From NCBI GenBank assembly GCA_013396525.1, contig VWYX01000011.1:504840-568839 (forward strand): DNA of 64,000 nt, given 5' to 3'. Under the pieces are notes generated by a model. That model worked only from the letters and a program-made list of their open reading frames with translations, had not been told where the DNA came from and did not search any database. Below are positions 49,701 to 61,888 of the stretch, piece after piece. Position 1 is the first letter of the stretch; the number at the start of each line of letters is the position of its first letter. Source of the stretch: Chaetorhynchus papuensis. Lineage: Eukaryota > Chordata > Aves > Passeriformes > Rhipiduridae. A program made the translations under genes and the position numbers.

Positions 49701-51739
49701 AGAATCAGAAGATTGCATTACCTCATCCCACTACAATATGAATAATAGCATCGCCTCACTCCATAATAAACATTTAATTTTCCACTGTTCTTGCGATGTC
49801 ACAAAACAGCTGTTTGACCAAGCTCTGGTGTTGTAACACTGCAGAGTGTGTAGATCTCACTGCCAGTGAGAAACCTGAGTTCACAGTGCTGGAGGTTTTA
49901 GAGGAAAACACAACTGATAGCATTTCCCAGCTAATAAAGGTGTCTAAAGCAGTGCTCTGAGCAGTGCTGGCCTCAGAGTACACAAACTGTGATTTAGAAC
50001 AGGGAAAAAGGAAGTAGCAAAACCAACAGCTGCTAATTGATTTTAAACCAAACTCAGTTTCCACACCTTGAAATCTTATTTTAATTTTTATCTCGGGGCT
50101 GGGAATAGTGAAAAGCCAAAGTTCCAGATATCTCACACTGGATATGAAAGCAGGGCATTCAGATTGTTGGGATTTTCCTTTAAACCATTGCCTCCAGCGT
50201 TTTGCCCAACATCTCCTAACCTGCCATTGGGAGACAGCACAAGTCCCTTGCCAGATAGCACGAGCACCCTGGTACTGCATGGCTTTAACCCACAGGTCAT
50301 ATTTGTCCACATCCACTCTCCCGCTTTATTTCCCATGGACAAATTAAAACATTCACCTTCAAGTAATAGATTATAGCAAATTAAAGCAAACCACATTGTA
50401 CACATTAAAAGTGAGCCAAATCTGACCTAGGAAAATTGGCACACACAATAATGATTGGAACAAGTGGGTCAGATTTTGTTGGTGGTGTTACTCACAAAGG
50501 TAACACCTCAAATTACTCAAACAAGAAACGTAAACGTAGAAAACTTGAAGAAGTTGCAGTGAAATCCTGCCACTTTCATATGCTTTCTTGGATAGTCCAT
50601 TATAAAGATATGTCTTCAGGTTTTTTAAAGCCCAGAACATTTCTCTCACAAAGAACTTCTGTATTTAGTGCCTGTCCTACACTGTCACACTCGTAAGAGA
50701 ATTTGAACCTCCAGGTAGACAGCTTTTTTATTCCCCATCTTAAACAGGAAATAAATGACAAAAAATATAAGAGGACCATGTAAAAAAGAAAACCAAGGTC
50801 ACTTTCTCAAACTGGCCGTGGATTCCTTGCTCTCCAAGCTGGCACAAGTGCTTGGAAATTCGGTGAGGACCTAAAATGGCCAGAAATGTGCAGAAGGTTG
50901 TTTCCTAGAGGCACATGAGTGAACTTGGAGTGAATGTCTTTTAAAAAGAGGATATTAAAGATGCTGGATGTTGGTCAAGTCAAGAAAGTACAAAATTGGG
51001 TTTTTAAGACATGATGAGTTTCAGCCAGAGACACACCATGGCCTAATGTTCCCTAAAGAATCCACACATATTCAGGGTAATCAGGATTCTCTGCCTTCAC
51101 TCACACAGGACTAGGACCTGTATTTTAGGATTCTTCACTCCTCAAGCCCACTCATCTCACGGGGAGGTCAAAGGCAATGAATGTCACTAGGAAAAACATT
51201 CCATAACAGCCCCATTTGATTCCCTGCTCCGATAGGAAATAAGAAATAAAACACTTTAAAAATGAAACAGATCCCTTCAACCCTTGCTGAAAGAAGACCA
51301 TCACAGTTTATAGTGCTCAAAAGGTGAAGCAGAAATATAAAAAAACATGAAAACAATTACAAACCTTTACGCGGCTCTTTGGAAAATATACACTTTTCTG
51401 GTTTTCTTTGAAAATACCACATAACTCAAAGGGAATACGCAGCCTCACATAAAACATCCATCCACCAGGAAAGGCATTTATTGGCCTCAGAAGCCAGATA
51501 TCACCTAAAACAAAACACACCATTATTTGGACAAAGACGAAATGACTCGTCATGACATTGGAACTTGCAGGGAGAGCCACTTCATCACCAGTCAATATTC
51601 AGTAATGCTCTTAGGTAAATTGTGGAGCTCTGAATGTTGGCTCTGGAGCTCACAGCTCATGGCAACTGCGTTTGCTCGCATTCAGTTCCGTGGATCCTTG
51701 TTTATTCACTACGAGAGACATGCAACATAAAGCAACTCT
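40721..51739. other. Non-coding unique sequence
   Basis: No gene is supported. The longest frames are 150 codons (minus, 42522-42974), 130 codons (plus, 47125-47517) and 180 codons (minus, 49774-50316). None shows a domain I recognise, and no promoter or splice context accompanies them. A C/T-rich stretch occupies about 41530-42060. A weak CR1-like phrase (ccacagaattacgtgtgagg to gtggaagggac) lies at 46826-46866. Confidence 0.5.
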
Positions 51740-51870
51740 GAGCTAATCATTTCCTCATTTCCTAAAACATTAATTACGCTAATAATTAAAGCAGTTCTTT
51801 TTCATACTGATTTAAAAAGGAATTAGCACAACTGAGTAAGCAGTAATTCTCATGAGCAAATTTCCAGTAG
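51740..51870. promoter_or_regulatory. Candidate conserved non-coding element (unproven)
   Basis: Dense ATTA/TAAT cores (gagctaatcatttcc, cattaattacgctaataat, gcagtaattctcatgagc) occur in about 130 bases without a reading frame or repeat signature. This composition is typical of homeodomain-bound enhancers but also arises in plain A/T-rich DNA. Confidence 0.22.
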
Positions 51871-52384
51871 TCTCCAAAGCATGAGATTAATTTTTGTGTT
51901 TGAATTTCCTTAAAACAAGGGTCAGGCTGCAATCTTTCCAGGCATCAATATTTTTTATCCATCTCAGGCTTGTGAATAAAAAATATACCTGTGCTGAATC
52001 AAGTATTTTGAAAAAATTGTGCAAACGTTAGATATCTTAGACAAAAAAATTAAGGGCAGAGTAAGTGAGAGAAAGTGACTCAGAGAGAAAGAGCAGATCA
52101 TCCACCGCCCATGAGCTGCCCAAGATAAATACCTCTTTCTAACCTAGAAGTGAAGCTTTTGGGGAAAAACTTTAAAAAATGGAAAACTATGTAATAACTG
52201 CTGAGATTACTCAATTTTCAGGAAGAGATTTCAGTAGAAAGTGTCTTTATTTCAGGCAGTGATAGTTTTATTTTATCTCCTCAAGTAGTATCAGAGTTTC
52301 TTATCAGGCTACTTGGCTTAGAGCTCATTTTTAGATTTAAATTTCAGTTATAATAAACTTGCATATATTAAACCAAAATATTCC

Positions 52385-52600
52385 AGCGGTAGCTTGTAGA
52401 TGATGTTATTTCAATGAAGAAATGTCGTAAGCTCAAAGTTTAATGATTCTCTAATGACTGCTCCGCTATTTAATTGAAACAATTGCTGCAGAGACATTTG
52501 GGCTCTTTGGCAATCACCATTTGTGCTAACGCTCAAGAAAAAGTAAACACGCTTTGGGTTCTGGAACCTCCTTAATCCCTTCGGTAAACGGAACAGGGGA
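52385..52600. promoter_or_regulatory. Candidate conserved non-coding element (unproven)
   Basis: The block contains cattgcatc-poor but motif-rich sequence: tttaatgattctctaatgac, atttaattgaaacaattgct and gctcaagaaaaagtaaac, with retained CpGs (tgtcgtaagc, ctccgct, taacgctc, acacgctt). caattg is an E-box form. There is no reading frame or repeat signature, so this rests on motif density only. Confidence 0.25.
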
Positions 52601-52875
52601 ATTTCAAAATGAGAGACAAATTGGATTAATTTTCAGTTTTTAGTCAATGACCTGAAATCTCCACTAAAATTATCCATATCCCAGCGTTTTCCATCCCATA
52701 TACCCTTTAGAGCCATTCCTCCTTTAGAGCCTTCTGACCTCTTCTGCAACATGACCTTATTTCCATGGTCCCAGGGGTCTGGGTGAGACAACAGGTGGCA
52801 GAACCACCCAGGATCTTCCCTCTAGTTATTTCTTAGGTGTTACATGTGTCTTGTTTAATCTTTTAAATAAAGTAT

Positions 52876-53140
52876 NNNNNNNNNNNNNNNNNNNNNNNNN
52901 NNNNNNNNNNNNNNNNNNNNNNNNNNNNNNNNNNNNNNNNNNNNNNNNNNNNNNNNNNNNNNNNNNNNNNNNNNNNNNNNNNNNNNNNNNNNNNNNNNNN
53001 NNNNNNNNNNNNNNNNNNNNNNNNNNNNNNNNNNNNNNNNNNNNNNNNNNNNNNNNNNNNNNNNNNNNNNNNNNNNNNNNNNNNNNNNNNNNNNNNNNNN
53101 NNNNNNNNNNNNNNNNNNNNNNNNNNNNNNNNNNNNNNNN
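52876..53140. other. Assembly gap (265 N)
   Basis: All 265 positions are N. The flanks are A/T-rich: tttaaataaagtat on the left, tatatttagaatatatg and then tttaaaaaataaagtc on the right. An unresolved A/T microsatellite or short repeat is the likely cause. The frame that appears to cross the gap is meaningless. Confidence 0.99.
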
Positions 53141-54184
53141 TATATTTAGAATATATGTAATTTAAAAAATAAAGTCTTAGGTTACATCCAGAACATCAAA
53201 ACAAGCTGCCTAGTGAAGACACAGAGACCAGGTTGGGTATATGCCTTTGAATATGACAACTACAATTCTATAGTGTTTCCTTAGACAGCTACTCAGCAAC
53301 AGCAATTTACAAAATTCCATATATACCTGTAAGAATATGAATCTGTTATGTGTAACTCGATGGGATTTATATCTGGTATTTGCTATCAATTGTTCAACAG
53401 TATAGTGAAAAGTTATTAGTCCCTAAATGTAATATTCATTACGAAAGTGACCTGGAAACCAATTTCCATTCTGCAGATATTTTTTGGGAGCAATATTACA
53501 AGATCCAGTTGAAGTGTCCTTGTGTTTCTGGAGTGAGCAAACCAGGCTGATTGGCTTTCTTACTACAAACATTAAAGGACCCTTGACTTTCCCCTGCCTG
53601 TGCAAAGCCTTCCAAAATAACACACTGGAGGAGTTTACCTTTATTGTGTGGCGAGGAAAAGAATTTCTGCACCCAGGAACTTGCCTCAGTCTTGGACAGG
53701 GGAACAATTTTACCGTTGTTTGGGTAAAAACAAGGAAATACCCACTTCCCAATGACTCCAGAAACCCAGACTATCAAGTTGCTGGAAGGTTGGGTCACAG
53801 GTGGATTAGTTCTGCACTATTCCAGTGCCATGAGCCAGGGCCTGAATCTGTTCATGTGTTTCTCACCCTTTTCCCCCAAGGTCTATGGAAATCAGTTTGA
53901 AAGTTGAAGATACTGGATTTTAGGAAAACATTTCCACCTAGATTTTACATAAGCTTTTAAATATATGGAATTCAAACCTACTTCCTCACTGAAAAAGTGA
54001 AATAAACTAAATAATACACATTCCAATTTACTAAAATTATTTAAAATATTTCCCTTAACCTACACTGCCCGGTGAAGCAACATCCTCCTGCAGCCTTTTC
54101 ACGTATTCTTATTTCCTCGCTTTTCCTTAGTCTTCCCACACAATTTGCATCCACTCAGCTAAAATGATAGCTGTTTATCTGCCT
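53141..54184. other. Non-coding unique sequence
   Basis: No gene is recognised. A 138-codon plus frame (53484-53900) overlaps 100- and 109-codon minus frames. None has a family signature, and the mutual overlap argues against all of them. Confidence 0.5.
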
Positions 54185-54590
54185 GAATCTTGGATAAATC
54201 TTTCTGAATTTGGCTGCATGACCTCTTGTTTTTCATGGCCTGCCACTCCCCTGCAACCAAACCAACAGGAACCAAAGTGTGTGCTGTCCCTTGGCTGCAC
54301 GGCCTTTTCTTTTTTCCAGACCATTGGCTTATAAAATGAACAAAATTGGTCCTAATACCGATCTCCTTTGGCACTCCACTAATCACTTTCCTCTTTCCCA
54401 AGCCACTACTCACTCACAAATACCTCTCTTTGATGTCTCGGTAGATAATTTATCTATTCACATACCTCAGCTACTATAAAACATCAAAATTACAGACCTT
54501 GCAGATTATTCTTTTGTGTTTTGCTCTGTCAACAGATTTGCTAAATGCTAGGAAAATTATTTCTATAGACCCAATTTACCTTGTTAGTGC
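54185..54590 (-). pseudogene. Decayed CR1-type LINE reverse-transcriptase fragment
   Basis: On the minus strand three CR1 reverse-transcriptase landmarks appear in the right order. IEIIFLAFSKSVD (about 54570 down to 54530) corresponds to the family's VDVIYLDFSKAFD. SGVPKEIGIRTNFVHFI (54380 down to 54330) corresponds to SGVPQGSVLGPVLFNIF. SQIQKDLSKIQ (about 54215 down to 54183) corresponds to the IQRDLDRLEEW segment. The frame changes between landmarks, and the FADD catalytic segment expected between the second and third is missing or unrecognisable. The plus-strand phrase ttggtcctaataccgatctc (54339-54358) is also typical of antisense CR1. It is an old, non-functional copy. Confidence 0.78.
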
Positions 54591-54781
54591 ATAGCAATGT
54601 TTTGTTAAGCATAATCAAATTTTTGTGGCTGCCTTTAACTGTAATATTCCAGGTGCCTCCAGTGGGGCCTGATATAAAAATAAATGGAGTAGGAAAAAAA
54701 AAATAAACTCCAAGATCCTTCTGTGCACTCATTTCTACTCAGGTAGAAAACCTTGTAACATAGACTGTTGAGTTTATTAAT

Positions 54782-54810
54782 AGATATATTCTATATAATA
54801 GAATATATCT
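54782..54810. repeat. Perfect A/T-rich hairpin, 13-bp arms
   Basis: agatatattctat (54782-54794) is the exact reverse complement of 54798-54810, around a 3-nt loop. It is followed by ttattctattatacagaata-type repeats up to about 54850. It is a low-complexity, cruciform-prone sequence. Confidence 0.8.
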
Positions 54811-55837
54811 TTATTCTATTATACAGAATAAAGAATAAAGGATTCTTTATTAATAGTTAATATTTTGTTTTAAAACAACCCGTTAGTGAAGGGAGACGTG
54901 CTGTTTCTTGTAAGGATGAAGCAGGTGATACAGGACCTGGGAACCTGGGTGTTTTCCTTACACTCACCTGGTCTGATTTCCAGAATCTTGTGCCCAACAT
55001 ACTCGTACCTCTTTTCTCACCCAAGGTTTAAGTACTCCAACAAAAGACAGGAGTGTGTTTTCACCTCATCTGGATGCATTTGTCCATCCCTCTCCCAGGT
55101 ATGCAGTTACTGTGAAACCCTGAGGGTGCTTCCCTGGTGCTGAACTCCACGTGGGGGTGAAAAAGGAGGAGTAAATGAAAGTATTGCCTCTGCTCCCACA
55201 TCCCTGTTTCTCACCTGTGGTGGCAGTGCCCATTTTGCATCCTGGGGTATCTCAAGAAAGCACAGCCTCATTTGTACCTTGTGTGTTCAGTTGGTGGGCA
55301 GGGACACTTCACCTCATGGAGTAAAAAATACTTGCCACGGGCAGAAACAGAGATTTCAGACAAGGAGAGAAGAACACTGATGGAAAAGTGTGCTCTGAGC
55401 TGCTGTCATCTTTTAGCTATAAAGCAAAAATAAAGGCAAAGAAGCGTTTGGAGAAGAATAAAAGTTCTGGTATATATTTACTCTGTGCTCACAAAATTCA
55501 TTCTTTCTTTCCTTGACTAGTCAGAGACATAAAAATTCTATTACAAAAAAAAAGAGTTTGTTCCAGACCCCATCAAATGTCAGAGCATCCCGATAGCTAA
55601 GTGCCAGCACAAGATAAAGATTAACAATATTGGCAGCAACCTCCTTTACCAAGGCTTCTGTAAGGAAAAGGGACGGACAACACCAGCAGAGCCACGTGCA
55701 CACTTCTTGGCTCCTACCTTTCCACTGGTGTTTTTTCCAGTGTAAGCTTTATCCTGAACCCCTTGAATTATTGTCACAATTCCCATGGATTACAATGATG
55801 TGGTATCATCACTCCAACCTTTTCCCCCCTCAGCAAA

Positions 55838-55869
55838 AGTAAATAAATAAATAACTAAATAAATAAAAA
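55838..55869. repeat. AAAT microsatellite
   Basis: Around seven AAAT-type units (aaataaataaataactaaat and following) occur with one C interruption. Confidence 0.85.
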
Positions 55870-56869
55870 AGAAAAAGGCTATGTCACAGTGCAGAAATGT
55901 TGCTTTGTATTCCAAACCAGTCCCACACGTTCCTGCGAACGCAGTGGCTGCATGGATGCTCCTCTCATGCATAAAAAAGATCCTTAACAGGCTGTCTTTA
56001 CTCACAGGGCCCTTCAACAGGTATTCCTGCTTATGTCTGAAGTGATATGTATTGTAAACGTGCACACCCATCTTATTTTATATTGCAACACAAACAGATT
56101 GTTTCATATAGTTGAAATAACTGATAACAGAAGGCACAGCCATGCTAATTTATGTTGATCAGGATCTGTGCACATTTTCAAATCTTTGAAGGCAGGCAAC
56201 TCGAACTTAAGCTGTTATGTCTAAAACCATCACATGAAGCCCAATTGGAGAGAGCTGGAATAAAACAGTTGTGCAGGAAAAAAAAGACACTTTAAAAAAA
56301 TAGTTTAATTCTCATCCAATTTGAAATTGAAGCAAGATTTCTGTGCTGAGATTGGGAAGAACTCCTGCATTTCCAGCAAGAACAAGTATTAATGGATAAG
56401 ATGCAATGAAAGAAGTGGTGTCAGGTAAGCCAGAAGCTCATAAGTCAACTGTGAATGTAGGAGAGAACTACAACTATTTTAATGACATAATTGATGATGG
56501 AAATCTGACTTCTTCTAAAACATTGGCAAGGATTTCCCTCCACAATTTCTACCCTCAGCATTTTTAATCAGCTAACCAATGCTGTCCCAAGGTGGCAATG
56601 GAGTTGTACCACCAAAATGTGTATAAGAGCATTTCCTGCACTGCACTGGCACTGCCGGGGTAATTTCAAGCTTCATGAGAAACAAGACAACAAATCAGTG
56701 CAGATCAAATGGAAAAAAAAAAAATATGGAAGGAAAAAAAAAGCAAGCAGAGTCATTGGGAGGCCTTCTAAAATGTATCAGAGAGAGAGAGAATTACAAA
56801 CTCTAATTTGGCAGCGCTGAAAAGGGTCGGGAAAAGCCCTTGCAAGAGCTGTGGCTGTTGTGGTGTCAG

Positions 56870-57130
56870 TGGCAGCGTTCGCCCCATTCCCGACCTCCTC
56901 CCACTGTGCTTGTAGGGAACTTCCAGGGGTTAATCCTGGCAAAGCAGCAAAAGAGGCGGCTTGAACGGGCTCTGAAACTTAGTCCTGCACGAAGCTGGAC
57001 CAATTAGGACAAGTGATAACAGTCAAGCCCCGTCCTTATCACCTCAAGAGTCAATTACCACAGGGGCGGGAAGTTAATGGGAAATTCGGCAGCAGCTGCT
57101 TTTTGCTGTGGATGTGGACACGCTGAGCCA
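56870..57130. promoter_or_regulatory. Candidate regulatory element with inverted GATA pair (unproven)
   Basis: The block is GC- and CpG-enriched relative to neighbours (cgttcgccccattcccgacc, gaggcggcttgaacggg, ccccgtcc, ggggcggg, attcggc). It carries ccaattagg near 56999-57007 (CCAAT plus homeodomain core), an inverted pair of GATA sites, gtgataa (57013-57019) and ttatcac (57036-57042), 16 bases apart, and a further gtcaattacc. There is no reading frame or repeat signature. The combination is enhancer- or promoter-like; no transcript can be seen. Confidence 0.33.
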
Positions 57131-60100
57131 GGCTGGGGAGACAGGGTTTCATTCTTTAGTGCAAAATCACATTTTTAGATAGCTAAATACACTCAAGCAT
57201 GCAGACAGATATCTGTACAGAACAAACAGGGGAGCTCAGGCTTTGCTGGGATGCAGATTTCCTCATCACCATCCACCACCTGCTTCACCACCACCACGCA
57301 CTGGCACAGTCACAGGTTTTTTCTGATATGAAATATACTTTTAGAGTACCAGAGATGACATCTATTTTATAAGTGCTGGGCTAAAGAACCCCTATCCATG
57401 CAATATTAATGACTAAAAATGGCTGAGGAGTCTTTCTCACCAAGAAAAACAAATTTGTAAGAAGCTGGGTTTCCAAGTCAATAATTAGGCCAAGAAAAAC
57501 TTAAAATCTTAACTATAATCAGTGTATTAAAATAAAACGAGAAATTTTTGAGTGCTTTCTGTTTTTACAAATATCAGAAAAAGTACTGTATTGACTGCCT
57601 AAAACCTCTTTTGAAATGAATGCATTTATTTATGGAGAAAGTAGAATTTCCTCTCCCTTGCAATGTTTCATAGAGACCTTGCCCCAGCCATGCCCTACCA
57701 TAGGAGACACAGAGAAAAAGGGATTTTATTCCACAGGCATTAAACTAGGGTTTAACTCCTTAATAACGCACGTAGAGATGCAGAATATGGTACTATTGAA
57801 GCATACATGCAAACTTTACACAGGGATTTAAAAAAAACCATTAAGAATGCTTTGGCTTTCAGGAGTGGATGGAGTTGTGTTGGGGAAAAACTCTGGGAAT
57901 GGCTGTGCAGAGAATGAAGCAACTTTTCCTTCCTTTGTACCTCCCTGCTCTGTTATGTCCTCTGCCAGTAAATTCAGGGCTGATTTGTATAAAATAACTC
58001 AGAATGGAAAAATAAAAGTGGACATTTTCTATGCTGCACATCACTTGAGAAATCCCTGACAGACTCAGGATTTGCAGGAGACCGAATTGTTAACTTCTAG
58101 AATTACAAATCAAGCATCATCCCATATGGCACTACTTTTCAAATGACTTCCCTGTAAATCACAAAATCAAAATCAAAAGTCTGACTCATCAGCACTGCCA
58201 CTGCCTGTGTCCATGACATGAATTTGTGCTTCTCACAGAACCAAAGAATTACAACATCCCAGGTGGTGCCCAGGGTGAACTGGGAGTAACTCTGGGGGTA
58301 ACTCAGTTCTCCTTCTTCTGTGTTCCCCCCCTTTTTTTTTTTAATTATTTTTTACTTACTCAAGGGTTTACTTTTATCTTGCATGTCTTTTCTGGAGCTG
58401 CTTGGCTCCCCTCCAGGTGAATACAATATCCAGCAAACATTCAACCTTAGCATTTTTCTCTAAGTTTTATGCAAACCAACCATCATCAGCATCAGTTGTA
58501 CCAGTGCTGCTGCTTTGATCCTACTTTCTATTATTCCTATTTATCTATTACCAATTGTTTAAGTAAGACGACTTTATTTAAAATAAACATCTTCCTTTCA
58601 TCTCCCTCGCACAGGACCCAGAGTCAGGCAGAATCTGGAAGTAAATCTGCTTTTTGCGACGTATCAGTGAATAAACAGGCAGTGTCTGTCACCAGGGAGC
58701 TTCATTTCATGATAGAAGAATTTTCACTCTTCCCCAAAGTTTGCTTCTTTTCTGGGGTACCCAAAGAATACATTTTTCTTGCATATTTATTGTATTCCAT
58801 CAACAATTCTGAATATCCCTCCCCTCCACGTTTGGGATAGACCTGTGTAAGCTTTATCCCGGGGACTTCTAGTGTATAAACTGTAGGATGAAAATCGACT
58901 TTTCAGCAGCACCAAACCCCATCTCAAGTAGAGTGACCAACTGACTCAGTCACAGGATCAGGACAAATAGAGAGAACTTTACTTTCTTGAGCTTCTCAGG
59001 GTCTTCCAACATATTAATTTGATATGTTGTTACTGGGAAATATTATACCTGTGATACTTTAGCTTTCAAAAATATGAAGACTACAAGAATGACAGGTTAA
59101 AATACGATTTTTTTTCAGTAATTCTAACTGTGAATTAGTTAAAATTTACAGTAAGGCAGGATATAAGCTTTGATCCACACTGTAGCATCCCCAGAGCTCA
59201 CTCCTGAGATTATTTCATTGCCATCTGAAGCACGTATGGAGAGACAGGGCCTGCTCTAATTACAATATTGTAGTTTTGACTGACAGACAATATGTCTACA
59301 ATCAACTCATTTGAAAGCCATGTGTTGCGACAGTTCCTTGTCCGACTCCACAGTGCAGAACCAAGACAAATCAGTGCCTTGTTACTCTGCACTAATCCCA
59401 CAGTTAAAAAAAATTAAAACTCTTAGGAAACACATGTACACAAAGAACAGTGGGCCAAGAGGCACCCCAGCTTCATTTTATCTATTCCTAATTGTTAGCA
59501 TCTGTTGGGTCCTTAAACATGGCCAGAGTGTTTGAAAATAACACTTCAAGACACGTATACTCCAAAGTTACTCACTCCAAACTTCCCAAACTTCACGTGT
59601 TATTCTAAAGCAAAGTAAGTTTGAATACAAAAATTTAAAAATCTCCATTTTTGAAATCGCAAGAAACCCCACATTATTCCACTTATTCCTTACTCACACC
59701 AACATATAGCTGACACCGAAGCAATGTTTTTATTCTGACCTCACAAAGGCCTGGATAAGTATAATTATTATGCAGCATAATATGACAGAGATATCTGTCA
59801 TTAGTAGAATTTCTGGAATTTTGAACATACATTTCAATAGCCTAAGTGGACCTAGCTTGGCAATTTAGCTGACCCTGGAAAAGAGTGCCTTATGTTCATC
59901 TTGTGCAATCTGTCCAGTAACAGATGTACACCATTAAGATGTAAAGTGAGGTGGAGGAGGATGGGAACAGCAGGAGAAGAGTCAGGCCATTAGCAGAGGA
60001 GCCATGAGCTTCCCTAGGCCAGCACCAAGGGAGACAGGAGCCTACAAATCACTCAAAACAGGTTTCCCAGTAAACCTGCGATAAACAAATCCCTATTTTT

Positions 60101-60399
60101 GAAGCGTTGCACTTACTTTATGTTAAATGATATGCAAACATATAAAAAAAAAAGAGAGTCCCTGCAGTGTGTTTGTGGTGAGAGCACAAGGTGGGAAGGG
60201 GCTGCAGAGAGGTTCAGGTGTGACAGGGGCACAGAGGGAGCACAGAGAATTCAGCCAGCCCCAAATCCTCCCCCGGTGGCAGACAGAGCAGCTTTCCTCT
60301 CTCCTCCAGCGCTCAGAGCACCGGGAAGCAGCAAACCCACGGGTGGTAAAGTTCTCCAGGTGAAGAGTTTGTGTTGATGACCTGCCACAGCAGCACTCA
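57131..60399. other. Non-coding unique sequence
   Basis: No gene is supported. The 123-codon plus frame at 58469-58840 has no family signature. A CAYCAC-type spot (catcaccatccaccacctgc near 57266) and T runs at 58331-58353 are simple sequence. The end (60160-60400) is more GC-rich, with overlapping frames on both strands. Confidence 0.5.
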
Positions 60400-60760
60400 C
60401 AGCCTGGCACGGCATTAACTCATCTTATTAGCACCACGAATTTACTGGGAGGGTTTAATGGGCTCAAGCTCTGTCCTGCCTACTGGCTGCTGTGAAATTT
60501 TCTCACCTTTGTTTATTCAGTTATTACCACGAATGTGTAAAACCAGACAGGACTCGCAATTAATTGGTTTTTAAACTGTTCAAAGTGCCACTTTCCAGGA
60601 TTATCGCAACATAAAAATATTCATCATATCTGCCCACACCAAATGTTGATATAAATTATTAATTTAAGGCAAATGTGACAATTAAGCAGATTTATTAGCC
60701 TTAATACATCATGCAATTACTAAATGACTTCTTTTTAAAGCTCGTCTTCTCTCTTCCCCT
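60400..60760. promoter_or_regulatory. Candidate conserved non-coding element (unproven)
   Basis: Over about 350 bases the sequence mixes ATTA-type cores (caattaattggttt at 60557-60570, attattaatttaagg at 60655-60669, gcaattactaaatg) with repeated accacgaat (60432-60440 and 60526-60534) and cacctttgtttat, which resembles SOX/FOX sites. There is no frame or repeat signature. Motif evidence only. Confidence 0.28.
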
Positions 60761-61795
60761 GCAAGCAAAATCGCTTTTGTTTTAGGTACCATATTTTATT
60801 TATTGATACACATCATCTTGAGAATGAGCTATCCAAGCTAAATTTTGTACTGACAGCATTTAATTAACACACAAACAAAGTACTTATTAGCATCACAATA
60901 ACAGTCTCAAGGGAGGAAAAAAGTCTCCTTCAGACAGAGTTTTCAAGTAAATAATTAACAGACAAAACAATCTCTGAAACTGTGGCTAAAGCACACTTCT
61001 ATCTGCAGTTTTGGTACAGGGACCTCTAATTGACCAGGGCTGGATTGCTCATCCCTAAAAGTTGCCCCTTTTGCCACAAGAAACCACAGATGGGAGAATA
61101 ATGGCCACGTTTGTGTTTGCCTTGTCTGTGGCACCATGTCTATTCTGTCAATAATAGAACATCAGGTCTCAGGACTGTCAGGATTATGATTTTTGTGCTT
61201 TCAGAGGTATGAGAGTCCCTAGCTGTCAGTATATTAGAAATAGAGAGAGAAAAAATTTTAAATCCACTTAATTGTAATAAACACATATAAAATATGGCCC
61301 TTCGGACAGCTCTGGCCTTTCCCACAAACGCAACTTGCTCACCACATATTCCTTTGGGTGTCTTTTATGAAAATATAACTGTGGTTGTGGTTTAGTTTTT
61401 TTCCCCCTCACACATTACGTGTTGCACTGGGAGCTTAAGATACAGTTTTCAGCTGAGCAAAAGGAAACGTCAGGGATAATTTTGATAAATGTGAGCCATC
61501 TCCTATTTTCTGTTAACAAGTGCTTTGTGTGTCTAATAACATGCACCTGGGAAGCTGATTTTTCTTTTTCATGTGACCTGAGAACTAAAAAGGGACTGTG
61601 CCTTCTGCTGGGGCAATAACATTGATGGAAAGACTAAATACAGAGAGATAAGAAAAGGCCTCCTAACCCCTCCCCACCCTATGGGCCATCCCTCTCCTGG
61701 GTTTGGGGCTTGTTCTCAGGAATTTTCGGGTGAAGAACAAGCATGGACCCACAGACAGTGGTGGGATGGACACACCAGGGCACAGCCTGAAGTGG
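60761..61795. other. Non-coding unique sequence
   Basis: No gene or repeat family is recognised. The 60-66 codon frames are unremarkable. Confidence 0.5.
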
Positions 61796-61840
61796 GCTCA
61801 GCTCAGCTCAGCTCAGCTCAGCTCAGCTCAGCTCAGCTCA
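61796..61840. repeat. (GCTCA)9 pentanucleotide array
   Basis: Nine perfect GCTCA units occupy 45 bases, followed by a partial gc. Perfect purity suggests it is young or length-polymorphic. In the frames that cross it, it produces a spurious AQLSS-type peptide repeat. Confidence 0.97.
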
Positions 61841-61888
61841 GCAGCCCTCAGAGATCAGTGCAAAACTCCAAATCAATACAAGACCAAA

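Larger units (their letters stand above)
54591..56869. other. Non-coding unique sequence
   Basis: No gene is recognised. The first tens of bases may still be CR1-derived. Simple repeats are an AAAT run near 55838-55869 and poly(A) runs near 56709-56742. The region 55570-55780 is slightly more complex but carries no coding signature. Confidence 0.5.

Noticed and set aside
52851..53165. Apparent 104-codon frame
   Set aside because: It consists almost entirely of the N gap.
53484..53900. 138-codon frame overlapping two minus frames of 100 and 109 codons
   Set aside because: Mutually overlapping frames on both strands with no recognisable motif; at most one could be real and none has support.
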